Numbered from the stretch's first letter, positions 7,472 through 16,425 are shown. The stretch is DNA of 64,000 bases from Amycolatopsis pretoriensis (GCF_900107925.1 NZ_FNUJ01000020.1:1-64000); one strand, 5' to 3'. Notes: generated from the sequence alone by a model not told the origin. Numbers and translations are program-made.

Positions 7472-8673
7472 CAGTCGGAGTCCTTCGTGGTGGAGTCGAG
7501 CGCGTTCGGGAGGGCGGCGAGGAAGCCGTCGGCCTGCTCGCCGTCGAGCACGAGCGGGGGCGCGAGCCGGATCGTGTCGGGCGCGACCGGGTTGACGAGG
7601 TAGCCGGCGTCCTGGACCGCCTTGGCGACCGCGGCCGAGACCGGCTCGCGCAGGGCGATGCCGAGCAGCAGGCCGGCCCCGCGCACCCCGGCGACGAGCG
7701 GGTGGCCGAGCGCCTCGACGCCGGCCGCGATGTCCTTGCCCAGTGTCGAGACGTGGTCGAGCAGGCCGTTCGCGGCGATCGTCCTGATGACGGCGAGGCC
7801 GGCCGCGCAGCACACCGGGTTGCCGCCGAACGTCGTCCCGTGCTGGCCCGGCTTGAGCAGGTCGCCCGCCGCGCCGACGCCGATGACCGCGCCCAGCGGC
7901 AGGCCGCCGCCGAGGCCCTTGGCCAGCGTGATCACGTCCGGGACGACACCGGCCTGCTGGAAGCCGAACCACGTGCCGAGCCGGCCCAGGCCGGTCTGCA
8001 CCTCGTCGAGCACCAGCAGCGTGCCGGTGGCCTTGGTGATCTCGCGCGCAGCCTGCAGGTAGCCGTCCGGCGCGGGGATCACGCCGGCTTCGCCGAGCAC
8101 CGGCTCCAGGAAGACGGCCGCGGTCTCGGTGTCGACGGCCGCCTTCAGCGCCGCGACGTCCCCGAACGGCACGTGCTCCACCCCGGGCACCAGCGGCTTG
8201 AAGGGGTCGCGCTTGCCGGGCTGGCCGGTCAGCGTCAGCGAGCCCATGGTCCGGCCGTGGAACGCGCCCTCGGCCGCGATGACCTTGCTGCGCCCGGTCA
8301 GCCGGCTGATCTTCAGCGCGGCTTCGTTGGCCTCGGCGCCGGAGTTGACGAACAGCACCTTGCCGTTGCCGGTCAGGCCGGCGACGTCGAGCAGCGCCTC
8401 GGCCAGCTCGACGGCCACCGGGTTGACGTAGAGGTTCGAGGTGTGGCCGAGCTGCTTGATCTGCGCGGTGACGGCCTCGACGACCGCCGGGTGGGCGTGG
8501 CCGAGCGCGTTGACGGCGATGCCGCCGACCAGGTCGACGTACTCCTTGCCGTCGGCGTCCCACACCTTCGCGCCTTCGCCGCGCACCAGGGTCAGCGCGG
8601 GCGTGCCGTAGTTGTCCATGAGGGCGGACTGCCAGTGCGTCTGGCCGTCCACATTGGACTTGAGGTCGGTCAC
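7471..8673 (-). CDS. argD: acetylornithine aminotransferase
   Basis: This 400-aa class III PLP aminotransferase converts N-acetylglutamate semialdehyde to N-acetylornithine. The glycine-rich NSGAEANEAALK segment, the PLP aspartate region LVLDEVQTGLGR and the Schiff-base lysine in ITLAKGLGGG are all present. The GTG start at 8673 (frame MTDLKSN) is preceded by CGGAG and overlaps the argB stop by 4 bp. It ends at the argF start. In many actinomycetes the same enzyme also serves lysine synthesis. Confidence 0.96.
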   Translation of the reverse strand: MTDLKSNVDGQTHWQSALMDNYGTPALTLVRGEGAKVWDADGKEYVDLVGGIAVNALGHAHPAVVEAVTAQIKQLGHTSNLYVNPVAVELAEALLDVAGLTGNGKVLFVNSGAEANEAALKISRLTGRSKVIAAEGAFHGRTMGSLTLTGQPGKRDPFKPLVPGVEHVPFGDVAALKAAVDTETAAVFLEPVLGEAGVIPAPDGYLQAAREITKATGTLLVLDEVQTGLGRLGTWFGFQQAGVVPDVITLAKGLGGGLPLGAVIGVGAAGDLLKPGQHGTTFGGNPVCCAAGLAVIRTIAANGLLDHVSTLGKDIAAGVEALGHPLVAGVRGAGLLLGIALREPVSAAVAKAVQDAGYLVNPVAPDTIRLAPPLVLDGEQADGFLAALPNALDSTTKDSD

Positions 8674-9587
8674 GGGAGCTCCGTTTCGGGGAAGACCATG
8701 GTGCCGATGCCGCGGGAGGTGAAGACCTCCAGCAGCACGGAGTGGGCGAGGCGGCCGTCGATCACGTGCGCCCGGCGCACGCCGCCGCGGATGGCGCGCA
8801 CGCACGCCTCCATCTTCGGGATCATGCCGCTGGCCAGCGTGGGCAGCATCGGTTCGAGGTGGTCGACGCGGATGCGGTCGATCAGCGACGAACGGTCGGG
8901 CCAGTTCGCGTACAGGCCTTCGACGTCGGTGAGCACGACGAGCTTTTCGGCGCCCAGCGCGGCCGCCAGCGCACCCGCGGCGGTGTCGGCGTTGACGTTG
9001 TGCACCACGCCGTCGACGTCCGGGGCGACGGTGGACACCACCGGGATGCGCCCGGCGTTGACGATGTCGAGCACCGCGTCCGGGTTGACCTCGGCGACCT
9101 CGCCGACCAGGCCGATGTCGACCTGCTCACCGTCCACAGTGGCCTGTTTGCGCTCGGCGGTGAACAACCGGGCGTCCTCGCCGGAGATCCCGACCGCGTA
9201 CGGCCCGTGGGCGTTGATCAGCCCGACGAGCTCGCGGCTGACCTGCCCGGTGAGCACCATCCGGACGATGTCCATCGTCTCGGGTGTGGTGACCCGCAGG
9301 CCGCCCTTGAACTCGCCTTCGACGCCGAGGCGCTTGAGCATCGCGGTGATCTGCGGGCCGCCGCCGTGCACGACGACCGGGCGCAGGCCGGCCAGCCGGA
9401 GGAACACCATGTCCTCGGCGAAAGCGGCCTTCAGCTCGTCGTCGATCATGGCGTTGCCGCCGTACTTGACCACCACCGTGGCGCCGTGGAAGCGCTGCAG
9501 CCACGGCAGTGCCTCGATGAGCACTCCGGCCTTCTCGGCCGCCGTCGCGAGTCGTTCGTCCGCGGAAATCAGTGCCTCCTTGGTCAT
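8670..9587 (-). CDS. argB: acetylglutamate kinase
   Basis: This 305-aa amino acid kinase phosphorylates N-acetylglutamate. The N-terminal VVVKYGGNAM block, the substrate-binding VVVHGGGPQI motif and the C-terminal GGVRRAHVIDGR block are all present. N-terminal residues 1-30 (TAAEKAGVLIEALPWLQRF) resemble the helix through which arginine-inhibited ArgB enzymes hexamerise, so feedback inhibition is likely (inference). ATG 9587 overlaps the argJ stop (ATGA) and the stop overlaps argD (GTGA). Confidence 0.97.
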   Translation of the reverse strand: MTKEALISADERLATAAEKAGVLIEALPWLQRFHGATVVVKYGGNAMIDDELKAAFAEDMVFLRLAGLRPVVVHGGGPQITAMLKRLGVEGEFKGGLRVTTPETMDIVRMVLTGQVSRELVGLINAHGPYAVGISGEDARLFTAERKQATVDGEQVDIGLVGEVAEVNPDAVLDIVNAGRIPVVSTVAPDVDGVVHNVNADTAAGALAAALGAEKLVVLTDVEGLYANWPDRSSLIDRIRVDHLEPMLPTLASGMIPKMEACVRAIRGGVRRAHVIDGRLAHSVLLEVFTSRGIGTMVFPETELP

Positions 9588-10744
9588 GAGGAGTACGCGC
9601 TGTTCTCTTCGACGTAACCGTGCGAAAGATCCGTGGTGTAGATGGTGGCCGCTTCGGTGCCGACGCCGAGGTCGACGACGATTTCGATGTCGCGCGCGGT
9701 GAGGTCGGCCTCCGAGCGGTCCGACGCGGGCATCCCCTGGGCGAACAGGGTGACGCCGTTGATGGTGATCGACACGGTCTCCGGGTCGATCCGGGCCGGG
9801 ACCCGGCCCAGCGCCATCGCGATCCGGCCCCAGTTCGGGTCGGAGCCGAACAGCGCCGTCTTGACCAGGTTGTCCTCGGCGATCGTGCGGGCGACCGCGA
9901 TCGCGTCCGCTTCGGACTCCGCGCCCTGGACGGTGAGGTTGACGTCCTTCGTCGCACCTTCGGAGTCCGCGCGCAGCTGCAGGACCAGATCGAGGCTGAC
10001 CTTCGTGAGCAGTTCGGTGAGCTCGGCCTCGGACGGCTCGACGCCGCTCGCACCGGAGGCCAGGACCAGGACGGTGTCGTTGGTGGACGTGCCGCCGTCG
10101 ACGTCGAGGCGGTCGAAGGTGACGTGGGTGGCCGCGCGCAGGGCGCGGTCGAGGGTTTCCTTGGCCACCACGGCGTCGGTGGTCAGCACCGAGAGCATGG
10201 TGGCCAGGTTCGGCGCGAGCATGCCCGCGCCCTTGGCGAACCCGCCCACGCTCCAGCCGCTTTCGTGCTTCGCGAAGGCCTGCTTCGGCTTGGTGTCGGT
10301 GGTCATCACGCCCGTGGCGGCGTTCAGGCTCGCTTCGGCGCTCGCGTCGAGGGCTTTGAAGGCGGTGTCCACTCCGGACAGGACAGCGTCCATCGGCAGC
10401 CGCTCGCCGATCAGGCCGGTGGAGCAGACGGCGACCTCGATCGCGCCCGCTTGCAGGACGTCGGCGACCTTTTCGGCGGTGGCGTGGGTGTCCTGGAAGC
10501 CGCCGGGGCCGGTGGCCGCGTTCGCTCCGCCGGAGTTGAGGACGACGGCCTTGAGCCGCTGCTGCTTGAGCACCTCCTGCGACCACAGCACCGGGGCGGC
10601 CTTGATGACGTTGCGTGTGAACACGCCCGCGGCGACATCCAGGGGGCCGTCGTTGACGACCAGCGTGAAGTCGAGCGCGCCGGAGGCCTTGATCCCGGCG
10701 GCGACGCCGGCGGCGCGGAAGCCCTGGGGGCCGGTGACGGTCAC
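9584..10744 (-). CDS. argJ: ornithine acetyltransferase / glutamate N-acetyltransferase
   Basis: This 386-aa Ntn-hydrolase recycles the acetyl group from acetylornithine to glutamate. It self-cleaves before the threonine of the ATML motif, here A181-T182-M183-L184 in APNLATMLSV. The GTG start at 10744 follows GTAGGAG and overlaps the argC stop (GTGA). Having argJ means the acetyl-cycle version of the pathway is used. Whether it is bifunctional (also making acetylglutamate from acetyl-CoA) cannot be read from sequence. Confidence 0.97.
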   Translation of the reverse strand: MTVTGPQGFRAAGVAAGIKASGALDFTLVVNDGPLDVAAGVFTRNVIKAAPVLWSQEVLKQQRLKAVVLNSGGANAATGPGGFQDTHATAEKVADVLQAGAIEVAVCSTGLIGERLPMDAVLSGVDTAFKALDASAEASLNAATGVMTTDTKPKQAFAKHESGWSVGGFAKGAGMLAPNLATMLSVLTTDAVVAKETLDRALRAATHVTFDRLDVDGGTSTNDTVLVLASGASGVEPSEAELTELLTKVSLDLVLQLRADSEGATKDVNLTVQGAESEADAIAVARTIAEDNLVKTALFGSDPNWGRIAMALGRVPARIDPETVSITINGVTLFAQGMPASDRSEADLTARDIEIVVDLGVGTEAATIYTTDLSHGYVEENSAYSS

Positions 10745-11769
10745 GGTGCCACTCCTACGGTGGAAAGGCCGGTGGTCTCGGGGAGGCCGAGGGCCAGGTT
10801 CATCGACTGGACGGCACCGCCGGCGGTGCCCTTGGTGAGGTTGTCGATCGCGGCGACGACGACCAGGCGCTTCGCGTCGGCGTCGACCGTGACCTGCAGC
10901 TGGACGTTGTTCGAGCCGAGCGTCGCCGACGTCGTCGGCCAGGCGCCCGCGGGCAGCAGCTGGACGAACGGCTCGGCGTCGTAGGCCTTCTCGTACGCCG
11001 CGCGGGCGGCGGCCTCGTCGACGTCGCCCTTCAGCGGGGCGCTCGCCGTGGTGAGGATGCCGCGGGGCATCGGCGCGAGGACCGGCGTGAAGGACACGGT
11101 GACCCGCTCCCCCGCGACGGCCGAGAGGTTCTGCGCGAACTCGGGGGTGTGGCGGTGGGCGCCGCCGACGCCGTACGCGCTGGCCGAGCCCATCACCTCG
11201 GAGCCGAGCAGGTTCGGTTTGAGGCTCTTGCCCGCGCCGGAGGTGCCGGTGACCGCGACGACCGTGACGTCCGGCTCGACCAGACCGGCGGCGAACGCCG
11301 GCGCCAGGGCCAGCGAGCCCCCGGTCGGGAAGCAGCCGGGCACGGCGACGCGTTTGGTGCCCACGAGCTTCTCGCGGGCACCGGGCAGTTCGGGCAGGCC
11401 GTAGGGCCACTGGCCGGCGTGGTCGCCGCCGTACCAGCGCCGCCAGTCGGCCGGGTCGGCCAGCCGGTGGTCGGCGCCGAGGTCGACGACCAGGACGTCC
11501 GGGCCCAGCTGGGCCGCGATCTCCGCCGAGTGCCCGTGGGGCAGCGCGAGGAACACGACGTCGTGGCCCGCGAGGGTCTCCGGCGTCGTCTCGGCCAGGA
11601 CGCGGTCGGCGAGCGGGACGAGGTGGGGCTGGTGGCCGCCGAGCTTCGTGCCCGCGCTGCTGGCGGCCGTGAGCGCGCCGATTTCGACCTCGGGATGGGC
11701 CAGGAGCAGGCGCAGCAGTTCGCCGCCCGCGTACCCGCTGGCTCCGGCCACCGCGATGTTCACCGTCAT
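10741..11769 (-). CDS. argC: N-acetyl-gamma-glutamyl-phosphate reductase
   Basis: This 342-aa enzyme reduces acetylglutamyl phosphate with NADPH. The N terminus has a Rossmann glycine motif (VAGASGYAGGELLR), the catalytic cysteine is C146 in VPGCFPTG, and the GGAHRHTPE region holds the conserved histidines. I chose ATG 11769: the apparent -10 (11777-11782) ends seven bases upstream and there is no Shine-Dalgarno, so the mRNA is probably leaderless. ATG 11775 in the same frame is possible but would be nearly inside the promoter. First gene of the arg operon. Confidence 0.93.
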   Translation of the reverse strand: MTVNIAVAGASGYAGGELLRLLLAHPEVEIGALTAASSAGTKLGGHQPHLVPLADRVLAETTPETLAGHDVVFLALPHGHSAEIAAQLGPDVLVVDLGADHRLADPADWRRWYGGDHAGQWPYGLPELPGAREKLVGTKRVAVPGCFPTGGSLALAPAFAAGLVEPDVTVVAVTGTSGAGKSLKPNLLGSEVMGSASAYGVGGAHRHTPEFAQNLSAVAGERVTVSFTPVLAPMPRGILTTASAPLKGDVDEAAARAAYEKAYDAEPFVQLLPAGAWPTTSATLGSNNVQLQVTVDADAKRLVVVAAIDNLTKGTAGGAVQSMNLALGLPETTGLSTVGVAP

Positions 11770-11805
11770 ACGCATGATTATGCACGCCCTTGCAAGTCTA
11801 AACAA
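11769..11805 (-). promoter_or_regulatory. argC promoter with ARG box
   Basis: On the minus strand a -35 TTGTTT (11800-11805), a 17-base spacer and a -10 CATAAT (11777-11782) precede argC. The imperfect palindrome TGCATAATCATGCGTA (11769-11784) overlaps the -10 and reaches the start codon, in the place and form expected of an ArgR-binding ARG box. Bound ArgR would occlude the promoter. The promoter call is from the sequence; ArgR binding is inference from family knowledge. Confidence 0.75.
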
Positions 11806-11843
11806 ACCCGGAGTGGTGCCCGCCACCTTGGGATGCTGGGTCC

Positions 11844-12806
11844 ATGACGGACACCCCGGCCCGGTTGCTCGGCCTGCTCTCGCTGCTCCAGACCCCACGC
11901 GAGTGGCCGGGCAGCGAGCTGGCCGAGCGGCTCGGCGTGAGCCCGCGGACGATCCGCCGGGACGTCGACCGGCTGCGCGAGCTCGGCTATCCGGTGGAGG
12001 CCTCCCGCGGTGTCACGGGCGGCTACCGGCTGGTGGCGGGCACCGCGATGCCGCCGCTGGTGCTCGACGACGACGAGGCCGTCGCGATCGCGGTGGGTCT
12101 GCGGACCGCCGCCGGGCAGACCATCGCCGGGATCGAGGAGGCGTCCGTGCGGGCGCTGGCCAAGCTGGAGCAGGTCCTGCCGGCCCGGCTGCGCCGCCGG
12201 GTGGGCACGATCGGCACGGCGACGGTCGCCGTCCCGGCCGCGGGACCGGCCGTCGACCCGGCCCAGCTGACGGTGTTCGCCGGCGCGATCACCAACCACG
12301 AGACGGTCCGCTTCCGCTACCGCGCCAGCGACGGCGCCGAGACGCGGCGGCGGGCCGAGCCGCTCCGGCTGGTCGCCACCGGGCGCCGCTGGTACCTGGT
12401 GGCGTACGACCTCGACCGGGCGGACTGGCGCATCTTCCGCGCCGACCGGGTCCGCGACGCCCAGGCGACCGGCGGCCGGGTGGCGCCACGCCGGCCACCC
12501 GCCACGGACCTGGCGGCCTACGTGCTCGACCGGCTGTACGACCTCCTGCCGACGTACCGGGCGGTGGCCGTGCTGGCGGAACCGTCGGCGCAGGTGGCAG
12601 CCCGGCTGGGCGCGGCGGCGGGCGAGCTGACCGACCTCGACGGCGGTGGGTGCCGGTGGCGCAGTCAGGCGGACACCCTGGACTGGCTCGCGTTCCGGCT
12701 GCTGGGGGCCGGGTGCGCGTTCACGGTCGAGGAGCCACCGGAACTGGTGGCGCACTTGAAGGTGCTCGCGAACCGGGCCGCCGCGGCCGCGGGGGTGCGG
12801 AGCTGA
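11844..12806 (+). CDS. WYL-domain transcriptional regulator
   Basis: This 320-aa protein has an N-terminal HTH of the HTH_11 type (ELAERLGVSPRTIRRDVDRLRELGYPVEASRG, residues 28-60). It has a central WYL domain including RRWYLVAYDLDRADWRIFRADRV (about 175-200) and a C-terminal WCX-like part. WYL proteins bind a nucleic acid or nucleotide ligand and act as activators or repressors. The target here is unknown. It is divergent from argC with a 74-base gap, so the promoters lie back to back, but nothing else links it to arginine. Confidence 0.92.
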   Translation: MTDTPARLLGLLSLLQTPREWPGSELAERLGVSPRTIRRDVDRLRELGYPVEASRGVTGGYRLVAGTAMPPLVLDDDEAVAIAVGLRTAAGQTIAGIEEASVRALAKLEQVLPARLRRRVGTIGTATVAVPAAGPAVDPAQLTVFAGAITNHETVRFRYRASDGAETRRRAEPLRLVATGRRWYLVAYDLDRADWRIFRADRVRDAQATGGRVAPRRPPATDLAAYVLDRLYDLLPTYRAVAVLAEPSAQVAARLGAAAGELTDLDGGGCRWRSQADTLDWLAFRLLGAGCAFTVEEPPELVAHLKVLANRAAAAAGVRS

Positions 12807-12866
12807 TCGGTCGCCGAGATCGTGCGGCATGTGCTGTTCCTCCCCTGTCGCTTCGCCGGCGGCCGT

Positions 12867-12897
12867 GGTGGGCCGGTCCGCCGAGGACCGGCCCACC
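12867..12897. terminator. bidirectional hairpin between convergent genes
   Basis: A perfect 13-bp stem GGTGGGCCGGTCC (12867-12879) / GGACCGGCCCACC (12885-12897) encloses a 5-base loop GCCGA. It lies between the stop of the WYL regulator and the stop of the convergent 165-aa gene, so it can end both transcripts. Confidence 0.85.
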
Positions 12898-12904
12898 GCG
12901 GCCG

Positions 12905-13402
12905 TCAGCTCTCCTCACCCCCGTCCAGGTCCGTGCGCCTGCTCGGCGGCACGGGGAGGTAGCAGCCGGGGTTCTCCGGGTCGCAGCCCACGCGGGGCAG
13001 CCGGGCGCGGATGCCGCCGGGGGTGCGCTCGAAGTACGCCGCGATCTCCGCGACGCTCTCGCCCGCTATCCACCGGGACTCCAGTTCCGCGTCCATCCCC
13101 CCGTTCCACGGCCGCCCCTGCTGCGCGGGACGGCCCGCGGATCTTCGCCGCGGCCCCCGGCCCTCCCCGGTCGCGGACAGCAACCCGTCCGCGACGAGGT
13201 CGGCGACCTTGACCGCCACCGCCACGTCCAGGTCGAGGCTGCCCTCGGCGACGAGTTCGCCGCCGGGGCCGCCGGCTTCCAGGGTGATCATCACCCGGGG
13301 CGTCGGTTCGGCGCGGTCGTCGTCCGTCCTGGTGGCGACCGCGATGGTGTAGGTGATGTCCTCTGCCCGGATCTCGGTCCGGCGCTCTTCGGTGATCGAC
13401 AT
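12905..13402 (-). CDS. hypothetical protein with C-terminal HTH-like segment
   Basis: I do not recognise this 165-aa protein. Residues 1-85 look like mixed strands (ITYTIAVATRTDD, RVMITLEAGGPGGE) and a helix (VAVAVKVADLVADGLLS). After a basic linker, residues 103-140 (MDAELESRWIAGESVAEIAAYFERTPGGIRARL) resemble a small helix-turn-helix that recognises DNA or acts in assembly. No signal peptide or membrane segment is seen. It is monocistronic, with a long inverted repeat upstream and a hairpin downstream. The ATG start at 13402 has no clear ribosome site. Confidence 0.7.
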   Translation of the reverse strand: MSITEERRTEIRAEDITYTIAVATRTDDDRAEPTPRVMITLEAGGPGGELVAEGSLDLDVAVAVKVADLVADGLLSATGEGRGPRRRSAGRPAQQGRPWNGGMDAELESRWIAGESVAEIAAYFERTPGGIRARLPRVGCDPENPGCYLPVPPSRRTDLDGGEES

Positions 13403-13424
13403 GCCGCGAAGCTAGCGCGCACCC

Positions 13425-13479
13425 CCGACAATTTCCGGCCACGCGCTGCTCACGGGCGGCAACGCTCCGAAATTGTCGG
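13425..13479. repeat. 11-bp inverted repeat upstream of the 165-aa gene
   Basis: The arms CCGACAATTTC (13425-13435) and GAAATTGTCGG (13469-13479) are perfectly complementary and 33 bases apart. They sit 23-77 bases before the start of the 165-aa gene. Two separate protein-binding sites or a looped operator are possible; a terminator is less likely with so long a loop. No binding protein can be named. Confidence 0.5.
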
Positions 13480-13550
13480 ACCCCTCCCCTGACGTCTCCG
13501 GCGACCACACCCCGTCATCAGGAGGCAACGATGAGACACCGGCGGACAAG

Positions 13551-13589
13551 ACGGTGCCCCGGTCCGGGCGAGCCGGACCGGGGCACCGT
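13551..13589 (-). terminator. terminator hairpin of the secreted hydrolase gene
   Basis: A perfect 17-bp stem, ACGGTGCCCCGGTCCGG (13551-13567) with its complement at 13573-13589, encloses the loop GCGAG. It starts 13 bases after the stop codon of the minus-strand hydrolase gene. Confidence 0.9.
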
Positions 13590-13602
13590 CAGGGACTTCC
13601 GA

Positions 13603-15180
13603 TCAGAAGTGCAGCAGCTGTGCCAGCTGCTTCTCCTGCACTGCCTTCGCCGAGCTGTCCGACTTCTGCGCGGTGGCGCCGTCGGGCACCGGCGCCGGCA
13701 CCGGGTCACACTGGACGTCCGAGTGATTGCCAGGCTGGCGCTTCGGCAGCGTGCCGGTGGCCAGGTAGTCGGCGATCTTGTCGTCCACACAGGACACCCC
13801 GGACAGCGAGCCGGCGTGCGTCGTGCCGCCCGGCGCGCTGATCAGGCTCGAGTTCGGGTACCGCTTGCGGACCTCGAGGCTGCCGGCGTACGGCGTGGCG
13901 GCGTCGAGCTCCTCGCTGATCAGCAGCGCCCCGGCGACCTTGCGGCCGTCGATGTCGACCGGCTTGCCCGCCTTGGCCGGCCAGAACGCGCACGGCGCGT
14001 TGAACCAGGCGTTGCCCCAGGTCTCGAACGGGGCCTTGAAGTAGGTCAGCCAGTTGTCGGCGCGCCACTTGTTCCAGTTCGTCGGCCACTGGACGTCGGT
14101 GCACTGCACACCCAGGTACACGGCGAAGCCGTTGTCGGCGCCCGGCGGGTTCGAGTCGTCGTAGAGCCCCTTCAGCGTCTGCCAGTCACCCTGGTGGACG
14201 TAACCGTCGAAAGCCTTGGCCATGTCGACCCAGCCGAACACGTAGTAGCCGGCCTGCAGGAAGATGTCGGTCCACTCGTCGCCGCCGATGACCCCGCCGG
14301 CGGGGTTCTTGGCGAGCTTGCGCTGCGTGTCGTACCAGAGCTTCTCGACCGCGGACCCGGTCTTGCCCAGGTGGTAGACGCTGTCGTAGGACGCCAGCCA
14401 GTCGAAGTAGATCTTGATGTTCTTGTCGAACGCGACGTCCTGGTCGAGGTTGGCCTGGTACCAGACCTTGCGCGGGTCGACGTTGCCGTCCAGCACCATC
14501 CGGCGGACGTTCTTCGGGTACAGCGTGCTGTACACCTGGCCGAGGTAGGTGCCGTAGGAGAAGCCGTAGTAGTTGATCTGCTTCTCGCCCAGCGCCTTGC
14601 GCAGGCTGTCCATGTCCTGCGCGACGTCGGTCGTCTTCAGGTGATCGAGGATCTCGCCGTTCTTCTTGCAGGCGTCGGCGTAGCCCTTCGAACGGGTGAG
14701 CCACGTCTGCTCGAGCCCCGGCGTCGACGGCACGTACGCCGGCCGGTTGTAGCTGAAGTAGTTCCCGTCGCAGCTGATCGCCGGCTTGCTGGACCCGACG
14801 CCCCGCGGGTCGAAGCCGATCCAGTCGTAGTTGTCGCCCGCGTGGTTCGGCACGTACTTGCCGAGCACCGAGAGCCCGAGGCCGGAACCACCGGGGCCGC
14901 CCGGGTTCACCAGCATGATGCCCTGGGACTGCGCGGTCTTGTGCTTGATCCGCGACACCGCGACGGAGACCTTGGTCCCGCCCGGCTTCGCGTAGTCCAT
15001 CGGCACTTCGAGGAAGCCGCACTCGGCGCCGTTGGCCTTCAGGCTCGCCGACGCGCAGGGCCCCCAGGCGATCGGCGCGGGCGTGAACCGCACCCCGGGA
15101 TCCGCCGAGGCGGCGGGCGCGGCGGCCATCAGCCCGGCCGCGAGCCCCGCGGCGGCGATGGCGGCAACGATTCTCTTCAC
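13603..15180 (-). CDS. secreted alpha/beta-hydrolase, tripeptidyl-aminopeptidase type
   Basis: This is a 525-aa exported protein with a signal peptide (MKRIVAAIAAAGLAAGLMAA then an AxA site near ASA). The alpha/beta-hydrolase oxyanion segment LVNPGGPGGSG and the nucleophile elbow GFSYGTYLG are followed by a TAP-type C-terminal domain with the catalytic acid and histidine region (ELDAATPYAGS, GGTTHAGS). The family matches Streptomyces tripeptidyl aminopeptidases (peptidase S33), which trim tripeptides from protein N termini. I prefer GTG 15180, since AAAGGACG lies just upstream; an in-frame ATG at 15195 is the alternative. A strong terminator follows. Confidence 0.9.
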   Translation of the reverse strand: MKRIVAAIAAAGLAAGLMAAAPAASADPGVRFTPAPIAWGPCASASLKANGAECGFLEVPMDYAKPGGTKVSVAVSRIKHKTAQSQGIMLVNPGGPGGSGLGLSVLGKYVPNHAGDNYDWIGFDPRGVGSSKPAISCDGNYFSYNRPAYVPSTPGLEQTWLTRSKGYADACKKNGEILDHLKTTDVAQDMDSLRKALGEKQINYYGFSYGTYLGQVYSTLYPKNVRRMVLDGNVDPRKVWYQANLDQDVAFDKNIKIYFDWLASYDSVYHLGKTGSAVEKLWYDTQRKLAKNPAGGVIGGDEWTDIFLQAGYYVFGWVDMAKAFDGYVHQGDWQTLKGLYDDSNPPGADNGFAVYLGVQCTDVQWPTNWNKWRADNWLTYFKAPFETWGNAWFNAPCAFWPAKAGKPVDIDGRKVAGALLISEELDAATPYAGSLEVRKRYPNSSLISAPGGTTHAGSLSGVSCVDDKIADYLATGTLPKRQPGNHSDVQCDPVPAPVPDGATAQKSDSSAKAVQEKQLAQLLHF

Positions 15181-15373
15181 AGTCGTCCTTTTCATCCGCA
15201 GTGGACAGAGTTCGCCGGATTCCGGCGAAACTACCGGCAACCTTCGCCAATCTCGTCGACCGGCGCGACTTCCGCCATCCGTCTTTCGTCGGGACCTGCG
15301 CCGGCCGCCGAGCTCCGGAACTGTCGGTGCCCGGCAGTACGCTGCGGACCGCCGGAGCGCGACGGGAGAAGGC

Positions 15374-16063
15374 ATGAGCGCGGACGAACAGCTGGTCAAG
15401 GCGATCCGCACCGGGCTGGCCGAGGTGGCCGACCCGGTGAAGGCGCCGGCGATGCAGGCGTACATGAAGTCGGCCATGCCGTTCCGCGGGGTGGCTTCAC
15501 CGGAGCGGACGGTGCTCCTCAAGCGGGTTCTGGCCGACCACATACTGCCCGATCGGGTGACATATTCGGCGACCGTGCTGGAGTTGTGGCGAGCGGCCGA
15601 ATTCCGCGAAGAGCGCTACGCGGCCATCGCGCTCTCCGGGCACCGGGCGTACCGGCAGTGGCAGGACCCGGCGCTGGTGCCGATGTACGAGGAGCTGATC
15701 GTCAGCGGGGCGTGGTGGGACTACGTGGACGAGCTCGCGATCCGCCGGATCGGCCCGATCCTGCGCGGCGACCGGGATCGGGTGACACCGGTGATGCTGA
15801 GCTGGGCGGCGGACACGGACACGTGGCGGCGGCGTACGGCGATCATTTGCCAGATCGGCGCGAAGGAGGAAACGGACACGGATCTGCTGACGCGGACGAT
15901 CGAACCGGCGATCGCCGAGCCGGAGTTCTTCCTGCGCAAGGGGATCGGGTGGGCGCTGCGCGAGTACGCGAAGACCTCGCCGGATTGGGTTCGGTCCTTT
16001 GTGGATGAGCACCCGGGGTTGTCGGGGCTGTCGCGGCGGGAGGCGTTGAAGCACATCGGGTGA
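15374..16063 (+). CDS. DNA alkylation repair protein (AlkD-like HEAT repeat)
   Basis: This 229-aa, all-helical protein fits the AlkD/AlkC glycosylase family: MKSAMPFRGV near residue 40, the HEAT-like helices (SGAWWDYVDELAIRRIGPIL), and C-terminal LRKGIGWALREYAKTSPDWVRSFV. AlkD excises bulky or positively charged alkylated bases using stacked HEAT repeats rather than base flipping. The ATG at 15374 follows GGGAGAAGG. It stands alone between a divergent hydrolase gene and a gene-free stretch. Confidence 0.9.
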   Translation: MSADEQLVKAIRTGLAEVADPVKAPAMQAYMKSAMPFRGVASPERTVLLKRVLADHILPDRVTYSATVLELWRAAEFREERYAAIALSGHRAYRQWQDPALVPMYEELIVSGAWWDYVDELAIRRIGPILRGDRDRVTPVMLSWAADTDTWRRRTAIICQIGAKEETDTDLLTRTIEPAIAEPEFFLRKGIGWALREYAKTSPDWVRSFVDEHPGLSGLSRREALKHIG

Positions 16064-16360
16064 GCGGAGTGGGTGGGCGCGATTCAGGCGGGCTGCTCCG
16101 CTTAGGTCGCGGCGGAGGGCCGGAGCAGAAGGGCAGACGGGCGGGGCCGGCGGAAGGCGGCGCTGTGGGTACGCAACCCCGGCCGCCGGGCTCGCGGCGC
16201 AGGCGGCCGGTTCCTCGGGTCGGTCGCGCCAAGAAGCCGAGGCGGGCGGGCAGGCGGCAGGCAGCGCTGCGAGCTCGCGGCATCGGCGGCCGAACCGCAG
16301 AGGCGGGCAGCGCCGCCGCACGGGCGCACGGGCGCGGGCGGCCTGCCCTAACACGCCGAA
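16064..16360. other. gene-free stretch
   Basis: Very GC-rich DNA between the alkylation repair gene and pheT. The frames through it are compositionally biased (Arg/Pro/Gly) and have no convincing start site or protein features. I see no RNA gene or repeat here apart from the hairpin at its right end. Confidence 0.6.
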
Positions 16361-16382
16361 AGGGGCCGGTTTCCCGGCCCCT
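16361..16382 (-). terminator. pheT terminator hairpin
   Basis: A 9-bp stem AGGGGCCGG (16361-16369) / CCGGCCCCT (16374-16382) with loop TTTC lies 44 bases after the pheT stop. Confidence 0.8.
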
Positions 16383-16425
16383 CCCGCACCATCTCGCCTC
16401 TGGCGGTCAAGCCGCCGAGCGTCGG

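Noticed and set aside
13521..13590. AGGAGG followed by ATG 13531 on the plus strand
   Set aside because: The frame runs through the hydrolase terminator hairpin and antisense to the whole hydrolase gene; the ribosome-like site looks fortuitous.
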